A stretch of 48,446 bases of DNA, taken from positions 1 to 48,446 of the forward strand of contig JAHCLG010000017.1 of the NCBI GenBank assembly GCA_026125385.1, given 5' to 3'. The translations under genes were made by a program, and so were the position numbers. The first letter of the stretch is position 1, and each line of letters starts with the position of its first letter. This DNA comes from Legionellales bacterium (GTDB lineage Bacteria > Pseudomonadota > Gammaproteobacteria > JAHCLG01). The notes under the pieces were generated by a model. It worked only from the letters and a program-made list of their open reading frames with translations. It had not been told where the DNA came from and made no database searches. Below are positions 26,605-35,462 of the stretch, in pieces.

Positions 26605-27126
26605 ATTACCACTCAAAAACAATCTCGCGTAAACGATGAAATTCGCGCGAAAGAAATTCGGTTGATCGGGATCGAAGGTGAGCAAATTGGGGTAGTCAAT
26701 CTAAACGAAGCGTTGCGTCTTGCAGAAGAAGCGGGCTTAGATTTAGTGGAAATTTCACCCAATGCCTTGCCGCCGGTGTGTCGGATTATGGATTTTGGTA
26801 AACACCAATTCCAACAAAACAAACAAAAAGCGCTGGCGAAGAAAAAGCAAAAGCGTGTTGACGTTAAAGAAATTAAATTTCGTCCGACCATTGAAGAAGG
26901 CGATTATCAGGTAAAGCTACGCAACCTGATTCGTTTTTTGAACGGAGGTGACAAGGTTAAAGTAACATTGCGATATCGTGGTCGCGAAATGTCGCACCAA
27001 GATTTAGGTATGGAATTAATGCTACGCTTACGTAAAGATTTACTGGAGCATGGTGTTGTTGAACAAGAACCTAAATTAGAGGGGCGTCAAGTCGTCATGG
27101 TATTAGCACCGAAAAGAGCGGCTTAA
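26605..27126 (+). CDS. infC: Translation initiation factor IF-3 (ATT start)
   Basis: IF-3 prevents premature subunit joining and checks start-codon pairing. Reading from ATT at 26605 gives 173 residues with the complete N-domain ([22 protein letters not shown]), [16 protein letters not shown], the linker and the C-domain (VKEIKFRP through [12 protein letters not shown]). No ATG, GTG or TTG lies in frame before 26662, where initiation would remove essential N-domain residues. A strong SD (AGGAGG) is 9 nt before the ATT. ATT initiation is the hallmark of E. coli infC, where IF-3 discriminates against its own start and so autoregulates. Confidence 0.96.
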   Translation: MTTQKQSRVNDEIRAKEIRLIGIEGEQIGVVNLNEALRLAEEAGLDLVEISPNALPPVCRIMDFGKHQFQQNKQKALAKKKQKRVDVKEIKFRPTIEEGDYQVKLRNLIRFLNGGDKVKVTLRYRGREMSHQDLGMELMLRLRKDLLEHGVVEQEPKLEGRQVVMVLAPKRAA

Positions 27127-27184
27127 TTTTTTTAAGCAGCCACCTTGTGCCGAATATTAATATTTAATAAATGCGGAGTCATCC

Positions 27185-27382
27185 ATGCCAAAGATGAAAA
27201 CCAATCGCGGCGCAGCAAAGCGTTTTAAACAAACTGCCAAAGGCGGTTATAAATATCGCTGTGCGAATCGCAATCATATTCTGACAAAGAAGAGCACGAA
27301 ACGTAAACGTAATTTACGTGGCATGCATCAAGTTAATAAAAGCGATGTTAAAAGCATTCGCCGTATGTTGTTAGAAGAATAG
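27185..27382 (+). CDS. rpmI: 50S ribosomal protein L35
   Basis: A 65-residue basic protein with the L35 pattern [22 protein letters not shown] near the start and [14 protein letters not shown] in the middle. It is part of the large ribosomal subunit. It lies between infC (58 bp) and rplT (11 bp). In E. coli, L20 represses this cistron by binding upstream of rpmI; whether the 58-bp spacer here keeps that site was not determined. Confidence 0.97.
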   Translation: MPKMKTNRGAAKRFKQTAKGGYKYRCANRNHILTKKSTKRKRNLRGMHQVNKSDVKSIRRMLLEE

Positions 27383-27393
27383 GAGAGGTTGCG

Positions 27394-27753
27394 ATGCCAA
27401 GAGTAAAACGTGGCGTACAAGCACACGCCCGTCATAAAAAAGTGCTAAAAAAAGCGAAAGGCTATTATGGCGCACGCTCACGCGTGTTTCGAGTGGCTAA
27501 ACAATCGGTTATTAAAGCGGAACAATATGCGTTTCGCGATCGTCGCCAGCGTAAACGTCAATTCCGTGCGTTGTGGATTGTGCGAATTAATGCAGCAGTG
27601 CGTGAATTTGACATGAGCTACAGTCGTTTTATCGACGGTTTGAAAAAAGCCGACATCAATATCGATCGCAAAATTTTAGCGGATATTGCTGTCTATGATA
27701 AAGCAGCGTTTAAAGCCTTAGTAGATAAAGCTAATTCTGCGTTGTCTGCTTAA
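27394..27753 (+). CDS. rplT: 50S ribosomal protein L20
   Basis: A 119-residue protein with the L20 signatures [25 protein letters not shown] and [16 protein letters not shown]20 is an early assembly protein of the large subunit and, in other gammaproteobacteria, the translational repressor of rpmI-rplT. A strong AGGAGAGG SD precedes the ATG. It is followed by a 198-bp gap that holds a putative promoter and a terminator before pheS. Confidence 0.98.
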   Translation: MPRVKRGVQAHARHKKVLKKAKGYYGARSRVFRVAKQSVIKAEQYAFRDRRQRKRQFRALWIVRINAAVREFDMSYSRFIDGLKKADINIDRKILADIAVYDKAAFKALVDKANSALSA

Positions 27754-27787
27754 GCAACATTTTTTGCTTTATGTCTACTCATAACAC

Positions 27788-27817
27788 TTGGATTATAGGT
27801 GAGGCGCTCAGTATAAC
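27788..27817 (+). promoter_or_regulatory. Putative pheST promoter
   Basis: TTGGAT (27788-27793) and TATAAC (27812-27817) are separated by 18 bp. Transcription would begin near 27824 and give a leader of about 128 nt that contains the terminator at 27901-27935. The match is fair, not strong. Confidence 0.4.
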
Positions 27818-27900
27818 GCTACGAAAAAGTGTATAGCTAATACAGGATTGAGTAGCTTGAGCTTGGCGATAAAGCCTAACAGTCAAGTATGAAGAGGATA

Positions 27901-27935
27901 AAAGGGAACAACGCTTAAGCGTGTTCCCTTTTTTT
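27901..27935 (+). terminator. Intrinsic terminator or attenuator before pheS
   Basis: AAAGGGAACAACGC (27901-27914) pairs with GCGTGTTCCCTTT (27919-27931) with one bulged A, a 4-nt loop and a run of seven T. It ends 16 nt before the pheS ATG. There is too little room for a promoter after it, so pheST transcription must pass through it. That makes it a likely attenuator, as is known for E. coli pheST. No Phe-rich leader peptide was found. Confidence 0.8.
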
Positions 27936-27951
27936 ATTTTGGAAACCACTC

Positions 27952-28974
27952 ATGAGTCATTCGATAGATACAATTTTAACAACGGCATTAACTGCGGTTG
28001 ATCATGTTCAAGAATTAAATGCACTCGAACAGATCCGTGTGCAATATTTAGGAAAAAAAGGGGAGTTAACGGAATTATTAAAATCCATTGCTTCTTTACC
28101 AGTCAGTGAGCGTCCCAACGCCGGACAATTAATCAATCAAGCAAAACACACATTGCAACAGGCTTTACAAGAAAAAAAAAATAATTTAGAGACGCAACAA
28201 TTAGCTCAAGCATTAGCACAACAAACTATCGATGTCAGCTTGCCGGGGCGCGGATTTAAACCTGGAAATCATCATCCTATTTCACGTACGCGCCAACGCA
28301 TGGTGGCTTTTTTTGAAAAACTGGGTTTTCAAACGATAACGGGTCCTGAAATTGAAGACGATTTTCATAATTTTACAGCGTTAAATTTTCCCGAAAATCA
28401 CCCCGCACGTGACATGCAAGATACTTTTTTCTTGGATGCCCACGATTTATTATTACGCACTCACACTTCTTGCGTGCAAATTCGCCAAATGGAACAACGT
28501 AAACCTCCTTTGCGAATTATTGCACCAGGACGAGTGTATCGCACCGATGATATCGATATGACGCATACGCCGATGTTTCATCAACTTGAAGGCTTATACG
28601 TCGATACTCACGTAACGTTTGCGCAATTAAAAGGTATCCTCATCGATTTTCTCGAACATTTTTTTGAACGCAAATTAACAATTCGTTTTCGTCCTTCCTT
28701 TTTTCCTTTTACTGAGCCTTCGGCTGAAGTGGATATTCAAGCCTACGATTATGATGAGCAGGGCAAACCCATTCCGGGTACAGAGCGTTGGTTAGAAGTG
28801 CTAGGGTGCGGTATGGTGCATCCAGAAGTATTAAAAGCTGTGAATATCGATAGTGAAAAATATCGTGGATTTGCGTTTGGTATGGGCATCGATCGCTTAA
28901 CCCTCTTGCGTTATGGTATCGATGATTTGCGTTTAATGTTTGAAAATGATCAACGCTTTTTACAACAATTTTAG
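27952..28974 (+). CDS. pheS: Phenylalanyl-tRNA synthetase alpha subunit
   Basis: The catalytic alpha subunit of the tetrameric (alpha-beta)2 PheRS, 340 residues. An N-terminal coiled coil (about 1-85) that contacts tRNA-Phe is followed by the class II core with [52 protein letters not shown], the [17 protein letters not shown] motif and the C-terminal [16 protein letters not shown] motif 3. GGAAA precedes the ATG. pheT follows after 8 bp. Confidence 0.98.
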   Translation: MSHSIDTILTTALTAVDHVQELNALEQIRVQYLGKKGELTELLKSIASLPVSERPNAGQLINQAKHTLQQALQEKKNNLETQQLAQALAQQTIDVSLPGRGFKPGNHHPISRTRQRMVAFFEKLGFQTITGPEIEDDFHNFTALNFPENHPARDMQDTFFLDAHDLLLRTHTSCVQIRQMEQRKPPLRIIAPGRVYRTDDIDMTHTPMFHQLEGLYVDTHVTFAQLKGILIDFLEHFFERKLTIRFRPSFFPFTEPSAEVDIQAYDYDEQGKPIPGTERWLEVLGCGMVHPEVLKAVNIDSEKYRGFAFGMGIDRLTLLRYGIDDLRLMFENDQRFLQQF

Positions 28975-28982
28975 GAATCACC

Positions 28983-31358
28983 ATGAAAATCAGTGAGCAA
29001 TGGTTACGTGAATGGGTTAATCCCGCTATCACTACACAAGAAATATCGCAACAATTAACATTAGCCGGTTTAGAAGTGGATGAGGTGATCAACATTGGTC
29101 ATGATTTTTCACAGGTGGTCATTGGTCAGGTAGAAACGATTTCACCCCATCCTGATGCCGATAAATTACGCGTCTGTGAGGTTAATATTGGTGAAGTAGA
29201 AAATTTGCAAATTGTCTGTGGCGCGCATAATTTTTCGGCAGGTGTCAAAGTGCCGGTGGCTTTAATTGGCGCGGTATTACCTGGTAATTTTAAAATTAAA
29301 CTCTCAAAATTACGTGGAGTTCCATCACAAGGGATGATTTGTTCGCCCAAAGAATTAAATTTAGGTGAAGACATTGGTGGAATTTGGGTGTTACCAGAAG
29401 ATGCGCCGATAGGTAAAAGTTTACAGGATTATTTACATTTACCCGATCACATCATTGAAGTCGATTTAACGCCTAATCGTGGTGATTGTTTAAGTATTCA
29501 GGGGATTGCCCGAGAAATTGCTGCTAAAAATGGTGTATCACTCTTAAAAAATAATTCTCCAATCGTGAAACCCACGCTCGATGAAAAATTAGAAGTGAGA
29601 TTATCCGCACCAACAGCCTGTAGTCGTTATGCGGGTAGAATGATTCGCGATATTAATCCTAACGCGACAACACCGCTGTGGATGGTAGAACGTTTGCGTC
29701 GTAGCGGTCTGCGATCCATTCATCCCGTGGTTGATGTCACCAATTATGTGATGTTGGAATTAGGTCAACCCTTGCACGCATTTGATTTTGCTAAAATTCA
29801 ACAGCATATCGAGGTGCGTTTAGCACAACCTCAAGAAAAAATCGTGTTATTAGACGGTAAAGAAATCACGTTATTGCCAAACGATTTAGTGATTGCCGAT
29901 GCTGAAAAAGCATTGGCGTTAGCGGGAATTATGGGCGGTGTGGATTCTTCAGTAAGCGCTGAAACCACTACTTTATTTTTAGAAAGCGCATTTTTCAATC
30001 CCACCTTCATGATGGGCAAAGCACGTCAACATGGATTACACTCCGATTCCTCCCATCGTTTCGAACGCGGTGTCGATCCAAACTTAACCGTCGCTGCCCT
30101 CGAGCGCGCTACTGAATTATTACTAGCGATTGTTGGCGGGCAAGTAGGGCCTATCAGTGAAGTGATCGTAGAACATCATCTACCTAAAAACCCCGCGATT
30201 CTATTAAAGACACCTCATATTTCACGTTTATTGGGTATGGAATTTTCTGCTGAGGATATAAAAAACTATTTGCAACGACTGAATTTTTCATTAAGCCAAC
30301 GAGATGCAGAAACGTGGGAAGTGTGTGCGCCGAGTTATCGTTTTGATATTACGATTGAAGAAGATGTCATTGAAGAAATTGCTCGCATTCATGGTTACGA
30401 TGCCATTCCACCTTTAGCACCGCAGGCGGGCTTAACGTTTCAACCTCAACCCGAAGCGAAGCTTACTGCGGAAATATTCAGCGACTCTTTAATTCAACGG
30501 GGTTATCAAGAAATTATTACTTATAGTTTTGTCGATGAAAAAATTGAACGCGCATTAAATCCTGACATAACACCTCTGCGTTTGCGCAATCCCATCGCCA
30601 GCGATATGAATGTCATGCGCACCAGTTTATTACCAGGGTTATTAACCACAGTTGCATACAATCAAAATCGTCAACAAGAACAAGGCTGTTTTTTTGAAAT
30701 CGGTTTACGCTATTTGCTAGAAGGTGAAACTATCGTCCAACAACCGATGTTAGCCGGTGCTTGCTATGGCTTCGCGCGCACAGGCGGTTGGCATACGCCA
30801 GTACGGGTTACCGATTTCTACGACATCAAAGCCGATGTCGAAGCGCTTTTGATTCTAACTCGTACACCGTTTGAATTTGCGGCGAGCACCCATTCCAGTT
30901 TTCACCCGGGGCAATGTGCGCTAATTCGTAAAAATCATGAAATCATTGGCCATGTGGGCGCATTACATCCTAAACTCATGGCGCACTTTAATTTAAAAAG
31001 TCCGCTCTTTTTGTTTGAATTAAGCTTAAACGCCTTACTTGACGCACAAGTGCCTGTCTATAAAAACATTTCTAAATTTCCCAGTATTCGCCGAGATCTT
31101 GCTATACTAGTAAATGAAGACGTGCCAGCCGCGGCAATCTGCGCTAAAATTCAACTTACCGCAGGGGCGTGGCTACAAGAGATTAAGCTATTTGATCTCT
31201 ATCGTGGCGAAGGCGTGAGCAAAGGCCTGAAAAGTCTTGCAATAGGAATAGTGTTACAACATCCTACTCGGACATTGGTTGATGAGGAAATCAATCAGAC
31301 CATGGAGCAAGTAATTTTAGGCTTGCAGCAAGAGTGGGGAGCGACATTGAGGACATGA
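28983..31358 (+). CDS. pheT: Phenylalanyl-tRNA synthetase beta subunit
   Basis: The beta subunit of PheRS, 791 residues, which binds tRNA and edits mischarged tyrosine. An N-terminal EMAP-like tRNA-binding domain (about 40-150, SPHPDADKLRVCEV), B3/B4 editing domain (DVTNYVMLELGQPLHAFD), B5 domain, catalytic-like core (YSFVDE, LRNPIASDMNVMRTSLLPGLL) and C-terminal ferredoxin-fold anticodon-binding domain (KFPSIRRDLAILV) are all present. AGGA lies before the ATG. It is coupled to pheS upstream and ihfA 3 bp downstream. Confidence 0.98.
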   Translation: MKISEQWLREWVNPAITTQEISQQLTLAGLEVDEVINIGHDFSQVVIGQVETISPHPDADKLRVCEVNIGEVENLQIVCGAHNFSAGVKVPVALIGAVLPGNFKIKLSKLRGVPSQGMICSPKELNLGEDIGGIWVLPEDAPIGKSLQDYLHLPDHIIEVDLTPNRGDCLSIQGIAREIAAKNGVSLLKNNSPIVKPTLDEKLEVRLSAPTACSRYAGRMIRDINPNATTPLWMVERLRRSGLRSIHPVVDVTNYVMLELGQPLHAFDFAKIQQHIEVRLAQPQEKIVLLDGKEITLLPNDLVIADAEKALALAGIMGGVDSSVSAETTTLFLESAFFNPTFMMGKARQHGLHSDSSHRFERGVDPNLTVAALERATELLLAIVGGQVGPISEVIVEHHLPKNPAILLKTPHISRLLGMEFSAEDIKNYLQRLNFSLSQRDAETWEVCAPSYRFDITIEEDVIEEIARIHGYDAIPPLAPQAGLTFQPQPEAKLTAEIFSDSLIQRGYQEIITYSFVDEKIERALNPDITPLRLRNPIASDMNVMRTSLLPGLLTTVAYNQNRQQEQGCFFEIGLRYLLEGETIVQQPMLAGACYGFARTGGWHTPVRVTDFYDIKADVEALLILTRTPFEFAASTHSSFHPGQCALIRKNHEIIGHVGALHPKLMAHFNLKSPLFLFELSLNALLDAQVPVYKNISKFPSIRRDLAILVNEDVPAAAICAKIQLTAGAWLQEIKLFDLYRGEGVSKGLKSLAIGIVLQHPTRTLVDEEINQTMEQVILGLQQEWGATLRT

Positions 31359-31361
31359 GCC

Positions 31362-31682
31362 ATGGCGTTAACCAAAGCAGATATTGCCGAACATCTTTTC
31401 AACGAAATCGGACTCAATAAACGAGAGGCCAAAGATCTCGTCGAAATTTTTTTTGAAGAAGTCAAACAATCCTTGGCGAATGGTCATCGCGTCAAATTAT
31501 CGGGATTTGGAAATTTTGATTTACGCGATAAAAATGAGCGGCCAGGACGTAATCCCAAAACCGGTGAAGAAATTCCCATCACCCCAAGACGCGTCGTCAC
31601 GTTTAAAGCCGGACAAAAACTCAAAGCCCGTGTAGAAAATTATGCTGGTGGACAAGTCGTGCGTGATGGATCATCCTCTTAG
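31362..31682 (+). CDS. ihfA: Integration host factor subunit alpha
   Basis: The alpha subunit of the DNA-bending heterodimer IHF, 106 residues. It has the typical [29 protein letters not shown]-terminal helices (first 20: [20 protein letters not shown]), the [13 protein letters not shown] segment, [12 protein letters not shown] arm and [11 protein letters not shown] end. The ihfA location directly after pheT is conserved in gammaproteobacteria. It probably depends on the pheST transcript; the MerR-family gene follows after 2 bp. Confidence 0.97.
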   Translation: MALTKADIAEHLFNEIGLNKREAKDLVEIFFEEVKQSLANGHRVKLSGFGNFDLRDKNERPGRNPKTGEEIPITPRRVVTFKAGQKLKARVENYAGGQVVRDGSSS

Positions 31683-31684
31683 CG

Positions 31685-32047
31685 ATGAAAAAAATTAGCA
31701 CGGAAAGCAACAATTTAAGCAAACGTTACTACACCATTGGTGAAGTCAGTGATTTGTGTGCGGTAAAATCTCATGTCTTACGTTATTGGGAACAAGAATT
31801 TCCGCAACTCAATCCTTTAAAACGAAAAGGCAATCGCCGTTATTATCAGCAAAAAGACATTATATTAGTTCAGCGCATCAAAGAATTATTATACGAACAA
31901 GGTTTTACCATCAGTGGCGCGCGCACGCAATTAAGTTTGCCCTTGCTGTCTGAAAAATTAAACGATTTTTGTAACCCTGATACCTCACTTCCTTCTCAAG
32001 AAATTGTTGGTGAATTAAAACTCATTGCAGAGCTTTTAAAGGCGTAG
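31685..32047 (+). CDS. MerR-family transcriptional regulator
   Basis: A 120-residue protein with an N-terminal MerR winged helix-turn-helix (RYYTIGEVSDLCAVKSHVLRYWEQEFPQ, of which YTIGEVSDLCAVKSHVLRYW is the core; then NRRYYQQKDI). The short C-terminal helix (VQRIKELLYEQGFTISGARTQL region) continues into a tail with no cysteine or ligand-binding domain, so it is not a metal sensor. A gene of this type directly after ihfA is common in gammaproteobacteria, but its targets are mostly unknown. It starts 2 bp after the ihfA stop and is the end of the operon. Confidence 0.93.
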   Translation: MKKISTESNNLSKRYYTIGEVSDLCAVKSHVLRYWEQEFPQLNPLKRKGNRRYYQQKDIILVQRIKELLYEQGFTISGARTQLSLPLLSEKLNDFCNPDTSLPSQEIVGELKLIAELLKA

Positions 32048-32149
32048 TTTTTTGGGATAACTAAATTATCTGAATTTATTCAACTGCGAAATTAAAATTA
32101 ACTCGTTCTATTCATTTTTCAGCATTAAGGTTTCATAATTATGAAAACA

Positions 32150-33334
32150 TTAGCGACAATTAAAAGGGTTATAGATATAGAAACGTGATTTGATATTGCT
32201 AGCTTCATCTTTATCTAACTTATTCAAAACTGAGTTTAATAGGGTTTTTTCGGATAGCGTAAAAATCATCAGCGCTTCAAATCCAACTTGCATGGCGTTA
32301 TTTTGGTTATAGTTAGAATTTGCTGCTTTTTCTGATAATAGTACTTGAAATATATACTCATTCGTATTAGTAATTCTGAAGTAGTAATGTAATAACATAG
32401 TTTGAATATTTTCAAGAATAGGTTTTAATCGCTTACTGTTATCTTGAGTTAAGATAACTATATGCATTTCCAGTAGTGCAATATACTTTTTTAAGTATTC
32501 TTTTGAGTTATCAAAAATATCTTTATTATACATGTAATTGAGCGTCTTCTTGTTCAGGCTAGGAAACATTCTATAACCGCGCAATAATATTTCTGGATTA
32601 TTTGCGAATATATGATTTTTAATCTTGAAAGAGGCAGCAGGGCCTTTTTGAGAGGCAAAAAATGAACCATAAGGAAAACGTTGATTATAGCGCGTAAATA
32701 ACTGCTGGGTAATTTCTACTAATGAGTTTGTTTCAAAGTTACTTATTTTACTGAATAGTGAACGTAATAGAGCATTCCTGATTATATTTTCCTGTGTATC
32801 AGAAGCTGAATAAATCGGAAGATAGTAATTATATTCTCTAGAAGTAGTTGATATGTTGTATTTAGCTGTTTGTCTAGTTAAAAAAGGGTTATCTATTCCT
32901 CTATAATAGTTTTTAGTAATTGTAGTTGGAGCGTTCTCATCATCTTCTTCTTCACTATCGAGGATTTGGTAATTATTGTCAGTAGATATATCTAACATAT
33001 CGGGGATATTGGTTACAAGCTGCTTTATTTGTGGAGTTATATTATTCATTCCTTGACCAAGTCTAACATCGTAATCATTAGCAATATGAAAAATTAGCTG
33101 GCTAGCAGTTGTATAATCAATTTTATCAATATCTGAAAGTATTTTATTAGCGACCAGGTTAATGACAGCATTAAAATCGTTCGAATTTATTCCGCTTATC
33201 CATTTCGCAAGAGCCTGATCGCTTATTTTTTCGATTATAAGATCAGCTATCAATTTAGCTTGATTATTATCGTTAAATGACACTTCTACTTCTCTTGTAC
33301 CATCGCTTCTGTTTACGGCTTTTCTACTTAACAT
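32150..33334 (-). CDS. Unrecognised AT-rich gene
   Basis: A 394-residue protein that I do not recognise. It has no signal peptide or membrane segment; it is hydrophilic and rich in Asn, Ile, Lys and Tyr. There is an acidic stretch near residue 115 (LDSEEEDDENAP). The DNA is visibly more AT-rich than the flanking genes and uses many ATA and AGA codons, which suggests recent acquisition. A good promoter is present upstream. The gene lies between the ihfA operon and tRNA-Pro(GGG). A secreted effector is a reasonable guess for an isolated AT-rich gene of this kind, but nothing in the sequence proves it. Confidence 0.7.
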   Translation of the reverse strand: MLSRKAVNRSDGTREVEVSFNDNNQAKLIADLIIEKISDQALAKWISGINSNDFNAVINLVANKILSDIDKIDYTTASQLIFHIANDYDVRLGQGMNNITPQIKQLVTNIPDMLDISTDNNYQILDSEEEDDENAPTTITKNYYRGIDNPFLTRQTAKYNISTTSREYNYYLPIYSASDTQENIIRNALLRSLFSKISNFETNSLVEITQQLFTRYNQRFPYGSFFASQKGPAASFKIKNHIFANNPEILLRGYRMFPSLNKKTLNYMYNKDIFDNSKEYLKKYIALLEMHIVILTQDNSKRLKPILENIQTMLLHYYFRITNTNEYIFQVLLSEKAANSNYNQNNAMQVGFEALMIFTLSEKTLLNSVLNKLDKDEASNIKSRFYIYNPFNCR

Positions 33335-33376
33335 TTTTTCTATAGCCCAATATCATAATCTGATTCCAAAAACTGT

Positions 33377-33404
33377 ATTATACTGATTATTGATAGATTT
33401 ACAA
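33377..33404 (-). promoter_or_regulatory. Promoter of the AT-rich gene
   Basis: On the minus strand TTGTAA (33404-33399) is followed after 16 bp by a perfect TATAAT (33382-33377). The start would be near 33370, giving a leader of about 36 nt before the ATG at 33334. Confidence 0.6.
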
Positions 33405-33473
33405 GGTCATTACATTAATTTTTTAATCTTAACCAGTACCAATTGCGATAAAACTTCGGTATCATGCACGCAC

Positions 33474-33549
<76 letters not shown>

Positions 33550-33619
33550 GGATTCTTTCTTCGCATTTTCCACTTGCTTGCGTATAATCCTAATCATCCA
33601 TGATTATTGAGAGCCTGCC

Positions 33620-34036
33620 ATGCCACAAGACGATTTAAACACTGCCCGTTATATTTTTGAAACCTGGAATCGTACCTGGAAAGACAATGATTTAGTGGGT
33701 TTTTTAGCACTTTATTCGGATGACGTGATTTTAGAAAGTCCTTTATTTCCCTATTTATTGGGCATTGAACATGGTGTTATTCACGGTAAAGCAAAATTAA
33801 AAGAAGTGATTGAAATCGCTGCTTTGCGTAAACCAAGGTATCGTAATTTTTATGTCAGTAATTATTTTACCGATGGCAAGACTATCCTGTGGGAATATCC
33901 GCGCGATACACCAGAAGGCGAACAAATGGATTTTATTGAAGTCATGGAAATTGACGAAGGATTAATTGTGCGTCATCGCATTTATTGGGGTTGGAAAGGC
34001 GTGAATACTATTTTGAACGATACCTATTATCGTTAA
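33620..34036 (+). CDS. NTF2-like (SnoaL-type) family protein
   Basis: A 138-residue protein with the cone-shaped NTF2-like fold pattern: N-terminal helix (ARYIFETWNRTWKDNDLVGFL, core FETWNRTWKDND), LYSDDVILESPLFPY, HGKAKLKEVIE and C-terminal strands (IEVMEIDEGLIVRHRIYWGW). This superfamily includes small isomerases, cyclases and ligand-binding proteins, so the substrate cannot be named. It starts 71 bp after tRNA-Pro and ends 20 bp before the RimK-type ligase, so it may be the first gene of that operon. Confidence 0.85.
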   Translation: MPQDDLNTARYIFETWNRTWKDNDLVGFLALYSDDVILESPLFPYLLGIEHGVIHGKAKLKEVIEIAALRKPRYRNFYVSNYFTDGKTILWEYPRDTPEGEQMDFIEVMEIDEGLIVRHRIYWGWKGVNTILNDTYYR

Positions 34037-34056
34037 TATTTTAAAAGGAAAATTGC

Positions 34057-34962
34057 TTGAAAATTGCTATTTTATCGCGAAATGAACAGTTATATTCTAC
34101 GCGTCGTTTGTATGAAGCGGCAAAAGAGCGCGGGCATCAGGTGCAGGTTATCGATTATTTACGTTGTTATATGAATATTACCGCGCAAAATGCCTCTATT
34201 CATTATGGCGGCGAAACGCTTGAAATATTTGATGCCATCATCCCGCGCATTGGCGCGAATCGCACGTTTTATGGAACGGCGGTAGTGCGTCAATTTGAAA
34301 CGATGGGCACCTATTCAATTAATCCCTCAATTGCCATCACGCGCTCACGCGATAAATTACGTTGCCAACAATTATTATCCATGAAAGGCGTGGAAATGCC
34401 GCTGACGGGGTTTGCCCATGCCACCAGTGATATCGACGATTTAATTGCACTCGTCGGTGGTCCGCCGTTAGTCATTAAATTAACCGAAGGCACACAAGGC
34501 GTTGGCGTCGTGCTCGCCGAAACTAAAAAAGCCGCCGAATCAGTAATGCAAACTTTAATTGGATTAAAAGCCAATATTATTGTTCAAGAATTTATTCAAG
34601 AAGCCAATGGCACCGATATTCGTTGTTTTGTGGTTGGCGATAAAGTGGTGGCGGCGATGAAACGCCAAGCTGAAATTGGCGAATTTCGTGCGAATTTACA
34701 TCGTGGTGGACAAGCAAGCTTAGTCAAGCTCACTAAAGAAGAACGCGAAATCGCTATTCGTGCGGCTAAAGTGGCCGGTTTAAGTATGGCTGGCGTTGAC
34801 TTATTGCGCTCCAAACGCGGACCTTTATTATTAGAAATTAATTCTTCCCCAGGTCTAGAAGGTATTGAAAAAGCCACCAAAAAAGATGTCGCCAGTTTAA
34901 TTATTCAATATTTGGAAAAACACGCAAAACCAATTGGGAAAAAAAGTCGCTATCAAGGATGA
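34057..34962 (+). CDS. rimK: RimK-type ATP-grasp glutamate ligase
   Basis: A 301-residue ATP-grasp ligase. In E. coli RimK adds glutamates to the C-terminus of ribosomal protein S6. The N-terminal domain ([18 protein letters not shown]) and the ATP-grasp core ([35 protein letters not shown] and the metal-binding [15 protein letters not shown]) match RimK closely. The start codon is TTG with AAAGGA 7-8 nt upstream. It is followed after 7 bp by a retropepsin-like zinc protease homologue, a pairing that occurs in many bacteria. The protein target here is assumed to be S6. Confidence 0.94.
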   Translation: MKIAILSRNEQLYSTRRLYEAAKERGHQVQVIDYLRCYMNITAQNASIHYGGETLEIFDAIIPRIGANRTFYGTAVVRQFETMGTYSINPSIAITRSRDKLRCQQLLSMKGVEMPLTGFAHATSDIDDLIALVGGPPLVIKLTEGTQGVGVVLAETKKAAESVMQTLIGLKANIIVQEFIQEANGTDIRCFVVGDKVVAAMKRQAEIGEFRANLHRGGQASLVKLTKEEREIAIRAAKVAGLSMAGVDLLRSKRGPLLLEINSSPGLEGIEKATKKDVASLIIQYLEKHAKPIGKKSRYQG

Positions 34963-34969
34963 GGCAGCC

Positions 34970-35449
34970 ATGTATGAATTATTTCATGATAAATTATTAA
35001 TTGGTCGACATGAATGGTGCGGATTGCCGGATTTAAATATTCCAGCCATTAAAGGAAAAATTGATACTGGCGCACGAACCTCGGCTATTCATGCCGAAAA
35101 TATTGTGGTTAAAAAACATCAACACCAGCATATGGTTGAGTTCGATGTGTTTCCGCTGCAGGCGAATGAAAAAATCAGCGTGCATTGTCGAGCACCCTTA
35201 ATTGATGAACGTTATGTCATGAGTTCCAATGGTCATCGCGAATTACGTTGTATTATAAAAACCACGTTGCACTTAGGAAGCTTTCAATGGGAAATGGAAT
35301 TAGCGCTGTCGAATCGCGATCCCTTAAAATATCGCTTATTATTGGGGCGCGAATCGTTAAATCGACGGGTGATTATTGATCCTAGCTTAACCTGTCATTT
35401 AAAACACATTAAAAAATCGCAACTAGAGTTATTTTACTCAAGCAAATAA
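34970..35449 (+). CDS. RimK-associated retropepsin-like protease (RimB-type)
   Basis: A 159-residue protein of the 'ATP-dependent zinc protease' family (retropepsin-like fold). KIDTGARTSAIHAENI carries the Asp-Thr-Gly-Ala motif of single-domain aspartic peptidases, and LLLGRESLNRRVIIDPS is the conserved C-terminal part. The ATG at 34970 lies after the rimK stop with an AAGGATGAGG SD; an in-frame ATG at 34934 would overlap rimK. In Pseudomonas a protein of this type (RimB) acts with RimK to regulate S6 modification, so a ligase/trimming pair is likely. The old zinc-protease name is not supported by a visible zinc motif. Confidence 0.88.
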   Translation: MYELFHDKLLIGRHEWCGLPDLNIPAIKGKIDTGARTSAIHAENIVVKKHQHQHMVEFDVFPLQANEKISVHCRAPLIDERYVMSSNGHRELRCIIKTTLHLGSFQWEMELALSNRDPLKYRLLLGRESLNRRVIIDPSLTCHLKHIKKSQLELFYSSK

Positions 35450-35462
35450 ATAGGGTAGGACG

